From Paenibacillus amylolyticus (lineage in GTDB: Bacteria > Bacillota > Bacilli > Paenibacillales > Paenibacillaceae), in assembly GCF_001570725.1 (NCBI RefSeq), contig NZ_BCNV01000011.1, positions 62,001-126,000 of the forward strand: a DNA stretch of 64,000 bases, read 5' to 3'. Position numbers and translations under genes: made by a program. Shown here piece after piece: positions 59,978 through 64,000 of this stretch (position 1 is its first letter; each line of letters starts with the position of its first letter). The notes under the pieces are model-generated. The model ran no database searches, was not told where the DNA came from, and saw only the letters and a program-made list of their open reading frames with translations.

Positions 59978-61648
59978 TCATCTTGTATTGGAACCTTTGC
60001 GCCTCACTCGGCTACGTCCCGCCTTGGCAGATTTACGTCTGCGACTAGCCGATTTTCCCATATGCGGACGCGGTCCCTTCGTTGTACGGGGTTTCCCCTT
60101 ACGTTTGCCAGTACCCGAAGCTTGTTTCAAGCCCTCACGGTCTCGGCGAGTATGTGGTGCAAGTGATTTGCGTCGACGTTTCCCCGTTCTGCCACCCTGT
60201 TGAATGAGCTTTGCAACGGAGCGAGCCGCTGCACCCGGAGCATCGTGACCCAATGCAATCGGAGGTAATGAGGAAAGCGGCAACGCCTGGATAACGCTCA
60301 GTGGGAATAAGAGTGCCCTCACTGTAGCAGGTTCCAGAGCCAGTACTGTACGTAATCCGCCCTCTCCCCATGTGTACACAGGTCCATTCGGAGGCTGGAT
60401 GTACGTAAACCATCCGGGAAAACGTAACAACCACTGTGTCACCATCGTATGCAATTTCGTTCGGTAGGTTTCAATCCCGTAGAGCCTTTCCGCTTCTGTC
60501 CGATTGCGCCACCCCGTATCCGAGGCCAGATCGGAATCATTCAGCAAGGTTGTCGCTAATGTGACCAGCGCTTCGGTATCCCCCGGCGGGGCCAGAAAGG
60601 TATCACTGCCTACGGATTCCATCAATTCCTTCAGTCCACCCTGAGCGAAGGCGATGACCGGTTTGGCAAAGTAGAGCCCCTCCAATGCGGTCATACCAAA
60701 TCCTTCTTTGACCATGCTCGGAATGACTACAATATCCATGGCGGTATACGCCAAAGATACGTTCTCTTCAAATGTGGTAAAGGTAAATCGGCGCGAATAC
60801 CCGGATTTCTTCACTCGTGATACACACTCGTCGTAATACTTTTTATCCGATGGTGCGCCGATGATCCAGAAACGACAGCGCGAGTGCGTTTCACAGATCT
60901 TCAAGGCCATATCTACAAAAGGTTTCAACCCTTTGGCATCATATATAAAGGAAGAAATATAACCGATACAGGTCTGTGATGACTTGAAACCGAGTTCCTT
61001 GCGCTTGCGCTCACGCAGATGAACCCAGCGGTCCGGTGCGGGTAGCGCGGGTTCCCAAGTAGGCGAAATGACGGTCAGTTTGTCACCCATGCCGGCTTCA
61101 TGAAATGGGGCCACCGCTGTCTCGGATATACCGATAATCCAATCTGCATAACGGCCAATCATCTGGATCGCCTCGATTGTATGTTCATTCGAATGAATGA
61201 TCTCGGTGATCTTCCAGATGACCGGAATCTGAAGCGATTTCGCCACTACAGCCGGCATTACATTGACGCAGGTGTTCGTTAGCACCAGATCAGGCGCGGT
61301 TTCCCGAATCAGGGAGACCGCCTCCTGATACGCTGGTGTATGACGAAGATGCTCCGCATCATCTGCAATGCCCCGGTAAGGTGTGTACACACCGTGAAGC
61401 ATCGGCAGATTGCATATTTTGACCTGAATGCCGAATCTTCGTGCAAGCCCCGCAAGCTTCCCCTCCTGCGGAACTACGAGCACACAATCAAAGATCGTAC
61501 CGATCTCCCTCATAAAATGAAGCAGCAGCTTCTCCGCGCCCGTAATGCTGCGGGTGTTGCACACATGGGAAAACAACATCAGCTTTGGTTTCATTGCCAT
61601 GGCCGCACGGACCCTGTATGCGGACATCCGATACAGGGTACTGTGCAC
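59978..61648 (-). CDS. Glycosyltransferase family 4 with a long basic C-terminal tail
   Basis: A GT-B glycosyltransferase (GITGAEKLLLHFMREIG-type N-terminal half, IGYISSFIYDAKGLKPFVDMAL, SMVKEGFGMTALEGLYFAKPVIAF E-x7-E motif) followed from about residue 470 by ~85 residues of Arg/Lys-rich low complexity with many Gly, Ser and Thr. The tail is unlike other GT4 proteins and could bind acidic polymers or DNA-like polyanions, or form a disordered anchor. GTG at 61648 has GGGAGG four bases upstream, but homology would start near 61594-61600; a strong hairpin lies between these two options. Confidence 0.83.
   Translation of the reverse strand: MHSTLYRMSAYRVRAAMAMKPKLMLFSHVCNTRSITGAEKLLLHFMREIGTIFDCVLVVPQEGKLAGLARRFGIQVKICNLPMLHGVYTPYRGIADDAEHLRHTPAYQEAVSLIRETAPDLVLTNTCVNVMPAVVAKSLQIPVIWKITEIIHSNEHTIEAIQMIGRYADWIIGISETAVAPFHEAGMGDKLTVISPTWEPALPAPDRWVHLRERKRKELGFKSSQTCIGYISSFIYDAKGLKPFVDMALKICETHSRCRFWIIGAPSDKKYYDECVSRVKKSGYSRRFTFTTFEENVSLAYTAMDIVVIPSMVKEGFGMTALEGLYFAKPVIAFAQGGLKELMESVGSDTFLAPPGDTEALVTLATTLLNDSDLASDTGWRNRTEAERLYGIETYRTKLHTMVTQWLLRFPGWFTYIQPPNGPVYTWGEGGLRTVLALEPATVRALLFPLSVIQALPLSSLPPIALGHDAPGAAARSVAKLIQQGGRTGKRRRKSLAPHTRRDREGLKQASGTGKRKGKPRTTKGPRPHMGKSASRRRKSAKAGRSRVRRKGSNTR
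61611..61639. other. Strong hairpin at the 5' end of the GT4 gene
   Basis: ACCCTGTAT...ATACAGGGT with a near-continuous inner CGGA/TCCG stem, between the ribosome site and the likely homologous start. It may control translation or be partial attenuation; no T-run follows. Confidence 0.55.
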
Positions 61649-61666
61649 ACCTCCTCCCGGCCAAAA

Positions 61667-62806
61667 TTAAGGGAATATGATGGTTAACATTTCATTAATT
61701 CTTTTACCGTACGTGTGGTCTTTCAGTGTACGTTCGAGCCCTCGAAGTGCGATCTCGCGACGTTCCTTCTCATGAGTAAGGTAATATTCCACCTTGTCGA
61801 GCAACTCCTGCGGGGAGGAATACGTCTCAATCTCCACACCTGGTTTGTAGAAACGGGCAATATCATCCCGTGCATCGGTCAGCTGTAGCGTTGTGGATGC
61901 GGCAATTTCAAACGTTCTCGGGTTCGGTGAAGCCGGCGGGATTTTGAGGTGATTGTTATTGACCGAGTCATCTTCGTGGGACCGATGCAGGTTGATGACA
62001 ATTTTGGTGCCATTGTACACATCGTTGGTCTCCTGCGGACTCATCCAGCGGCCAAGTTCAATCTTCTCGCCATAGGCAGTGTAGTCAGGCAGGCGGTCCC
62101 ACCAGATGCCGTTAAATACCGTATTGTGTGACATCAGCTGAGCCATGATCGGGTTGAAGAAGTATACCCGGTTCCAGTAGGCGGAGCCGATAAAGCTGAC
62201 ATCTCTTTTTAATGGGGAAGGCGTTGTAATTGGGAAGTAATGATTGGTGAAGGCGGCAAAAGGAAGGTAATGAACCGATGCACAACCGGTTTGGCGGTAC
62301 AGTTCAACACAGTTCAGTTCCAGCGTGAAGATATGGTCATAATGATGCACGATCTCCAGCGTCATATCTGTATAGTACGGATCATCCGTGAGCCAGATCG
62401 CCGTCTGAATGCCTGCTTGGCGAATTGCATCGATATGCTCGATGGGAATATCCATTCCATCCAGCACAAGCACCAGATCAGGACGCGTTTGCAGCGCAAT
62501 CTCGGAAACCGGTTGACGCGGATCAGAGAGGGTTACCTGAGCTACCATGCCCTGTAGTGTGGCCATAATCGCCTCATCCAGCGGAGAGTATGGAAAGCCT
62601 TTACCCGAAGATACATACAGCACGTGAAGCTGCCGGAAAGGTAACGGTTCCTGTGCACAATTCACAATATAGTTGGCGCGACCGCGCAGATATCCTTCTT
62701 CCTTACCCGCATCATATCCGGCATGTTGCCCATTTTTACGTGCTTGATCTGCCAAGCTGAGTACGGGTGCATGAACCTTTTTGGTTTTACGGTGTTTGAG
62801 AGACAT
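61667..62806 (-). CDS. CgeB family spore protein (glycosyltransferase-like)
   Basis: A 379-residue protein of the CgeB family, made in the late mother cell of Bacillus and needed for the spore's outermost layer. Central and C-terminal parts resemble glycosyltransferases: RPDLVLVLDGMDIPIEHIDAIRQAGIQTAIWLTDDPYY, RDVSFIGSAYWNRVYFFNPI, VINLHRSHEDDSVNNNH, and PNPRTFEIAASTTLQLTDARDD. The N-terminus is basic. AAGGAG lies seven bases before the ATG. A paralogue follows upstream; both probably glycosylate or assemble the spore surface. Confidence 0.85.
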   Translation of the reverse strand: MSLKHRKTKKVHAPVLSLADQARKNGQHAGYDAGKEEGYLRGRANYIVNCAQEPLPFRQLHVLYVSSGKGFPYSPLDEAIMATLQGMVAQVTLSDPRQPVSEIALQTRPDLVLVLDGMDIPIEHIDAIRQAGIQTAIWLTDDPYYTDMTLEIVHHYDHIFTLELNCVELYRQTGCASVHYLPFAAFTNHYFPITTPSPLKRDVSFIGSAYWNRVYFFNPIMAQLMSHNTVFNGIWWDRLPDYTAYGEKIELGRWMSPQETNDVYNGTKIVINLHRSHEDDSVNNNHLKIPPASPNPRTFEIAASTTLQLTDARDDIARFYKPGVEIETYSSPQELLDKVEYYLTHEKERREIALRGLERTLKDHTYGKRINEMLTIIFP

Positions 62807-62871
62807 ACCGCCACTCCTTTATTTTTGGGATAGGGTTCTCGTTACTGCTGTACTTCAGATGGGGATTGGGA

Positions 62872-63966
62872 TTACAAATGTTCCAGCAACTGAGCGATGC
62901 GACGAGTGAACGTGTGCTGGTTCATCGTGGTGAGAAGTCCACGCCAAGCCATCGCCTGCCGTTCCTCTTCATGTTTCAGATAATAGTGGATCTTGTGCTG
63001 AAGCTCTGCCGCATTGCTGAACGTCTCAATGTCATAGCCCGGCTGATAATAACGGGGCAGATCTCCGCGTGTATCCGTAATCTGCATCGTGCCGCAGGCA
63101 CTGATCTCATACGTCCGTGGATTAATGGAGCGGCCTTCCAGATGGTGCGTATTGCGATTGTCTTCTCCGTTCTCGCAAGTCCGGTGAATGTTAATGACAA
63201 TCTTGGCACCATTGTAATAATCCACGGTCGCTCCGGGGTCAATCCACCCTTCGTGGATGAACCGGCCAAGTACATCAAAGCGTGCCAGCCGGTTCCACTG
63301 ACTACCCGCGATGAAAACCTTTTTGTCTGCGAGAAAAGGGGCCAGCTCATCAAACAACTTAATCCGATTCCAGAACCCTGTACCGATAAAACAAATGTCG
63401 TACTGATGCTGCGGTGCCGTGCGCCGCGGTTGAAACATGCCTGGATTCACCGCGAGCGGCATGTAGATGACCTGGCTCGCTCCATGTCCCAGATAGAAGG
63501 GCACCGCGGCCTCTTCATGTGTGAACACGACATCATAATGCTGACAGAGGGTCGCTGTATCTTCGGTGAAATACGGATCATCCACAAACCATACAGCTGT
63601 TCGAATACCGAGTGCACGTATGCCGTTCACCTGCTCCAGATGATCTGCGGGGAACACATGCAGACCATTCATGACAAGCACGACATCGGGCCGATGGTGA
63701 CTGGCTTCCTGCAACATCGCTGCTGGCGATCCAACAACGCATTCACGTACAGACTGCTGCAGGGCCAAGGTTACACCTTCATCGATGGCATCGAATCCTT
63801 GGGGAATATACAGCACCTTCATGTCCCGCAGGGTCGGTTGAAACACCTGAACCCGCTCCATCATGGCCTGACAGCCGCCAAATCTGCGGCCTTCTGCGTA
63901 TCCGCCGCGGTAAGCCGTCTCCGCTTCGGTCAGCGGACGGTGTCTTCGTTTTGCCACATTCTTCAC
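62872..63966 (-). CDS. CgeB family spore protein (paralogue)
   Basis: Second CgeB-type protein, 364 residues, similar all along to the first (RPDVVLVMNGLHVFPADHLEQVNGIRALGIRTAVWFVDDPYF, YDICFIGTGFWNRIKLFDELAPF, VINIHRTCENGEDNRNTH, NPRTYEISACGTMQITDTRGD). GTG start, seven bases after AAGGA. The operon very likely begins further upstream, beyond the window. The 65 bases between the paralogues hold no terminator. Confidence 0.85.
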   Translation of the reverse strand: MKNVAKRRHRPLTEAETAYRGGYAEGRRFGGCQAMMERVQVFQPTLRDMKVLYIPQGFDAIDEGVTLALQQSVRECVVGSPAAMLQEASHHRPDVVLVMNGLHVFPADHLEQVNGIRALGIRTAVWFVDDPYFTEDTATLCQHYDVVFTHEEAAVPFYLGHGASQVIYMPLAVNPGMFQPRRTAPQHQYDICFIGTGFWNRIKLFDELAPFLADKKVFIAGSQWNRLARFDVLGRFIHEGWIDPGATVDYYNGAKIVINIHRTCENGEDNRNTHHLEGRSINPRTYEISACGTMQITDTRGDLPRYYQPGYDIETFSNAAELQHKIHYYLKHEEERQAMAWRGLLTTMNQHTFTRRIAQLLEHL

Positions 63967-64000
63967 CCTGTCTTCCTTCAGGAGATCTCACTTCCAGACT

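Overview
The window looks like chromosome of a Paenibacillus-type endospore former (Bacillota, moderate GC). Evidence: strong AGGAGG-type Shine-Dalgarno sites, frequent GTG/TTG starts, the gerM-rph-rdgB order known from Bacillus, a GerE homologue, a YhcN/YlaJ lipoprotein, CgeB-type spore proteins, and a large plant-polysaccharide locus with Lpl-type permeases and a membrane-anchored AraC regulator. The genus is inferred from gene content and style, not from a marker gene. I see no rRNA, tRNA, CRISPR array, prophage or intact insertion sequence.

Layout. 1-3 kb: 3' part of an asparagine synthetase and a chemotaxis receptor. 3.3-8.6 kb (minus strand): a five-gene operon matching the uncharacterised Salmonella STM4011-STM4015 families (two radical SAM proteins, an alkaline-phosphatase-fold hydrolase, an ATP-grasp-like protein, a leucine-rich-repeat protein). 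Its terminator runs into a 61-base homopolymer. 8.9-11.5 kb: gerM-rph-rdgB. 11.6-17.6 kb: a PgpA-like phosphatase, an operon of a small exported protein, ApbE flavin transferase and a ferric-reductase-like membrane protein, then an MBL hydrolase, a methyltransferase and a DUF72 protein. 17.8-32.1 kb: a pectin/rhamnogalacturonan-type utilisation locus (GH105, polysaccharide deacetylase, GH43, GH106-like, binding protein, two permeases, AraC regulator) with a consensus cre site. 32.4-37.1 kb: M20 dipeptidase, a repeat-rich intergenic region, a TetR regulator and oleate hydratase. 37.7-41.0 kb: nagA-nagB-RpiR regulator. 41.3-44.3 kb: small unknowns, gerE, the YhcN lipoprotein. 44.5-48.7 kb: a Gld-like ABC exporter operon. 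49-64 kb: glycosyltransferases, an efflux pump, and a long minus-strand operon for a surface glycan (two GT2s, four nucleotide-sugar enzymes, a GT4 with a very basic tail, two CgeB paralogues).

How it fits together. The right-hand third is best read as a spore-surface glycosylation locus. Two stand-alone GT4 genes have sigma-K-like promoters, CgeB is a known spore outer-layer family, and the sugar enzymes fit a UDP-GlcNAc to UDP-L-6-deoxy-HexNAc route. The middle third is carbon scavenging: pectic glycans under catabolite control, GlcNAc under an RpiR regulator.

The least understood parts are the STM4011-4015 operon, the ApbE operon whose small protein ends in a flavinylation-like TGAS tail, two dispersed hairpin repeat families, a degenerate repeat array at 34 kb, and a triple operator in front of the efflux pump. 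All product names come from reading translated sequence by eye; no database search was run.
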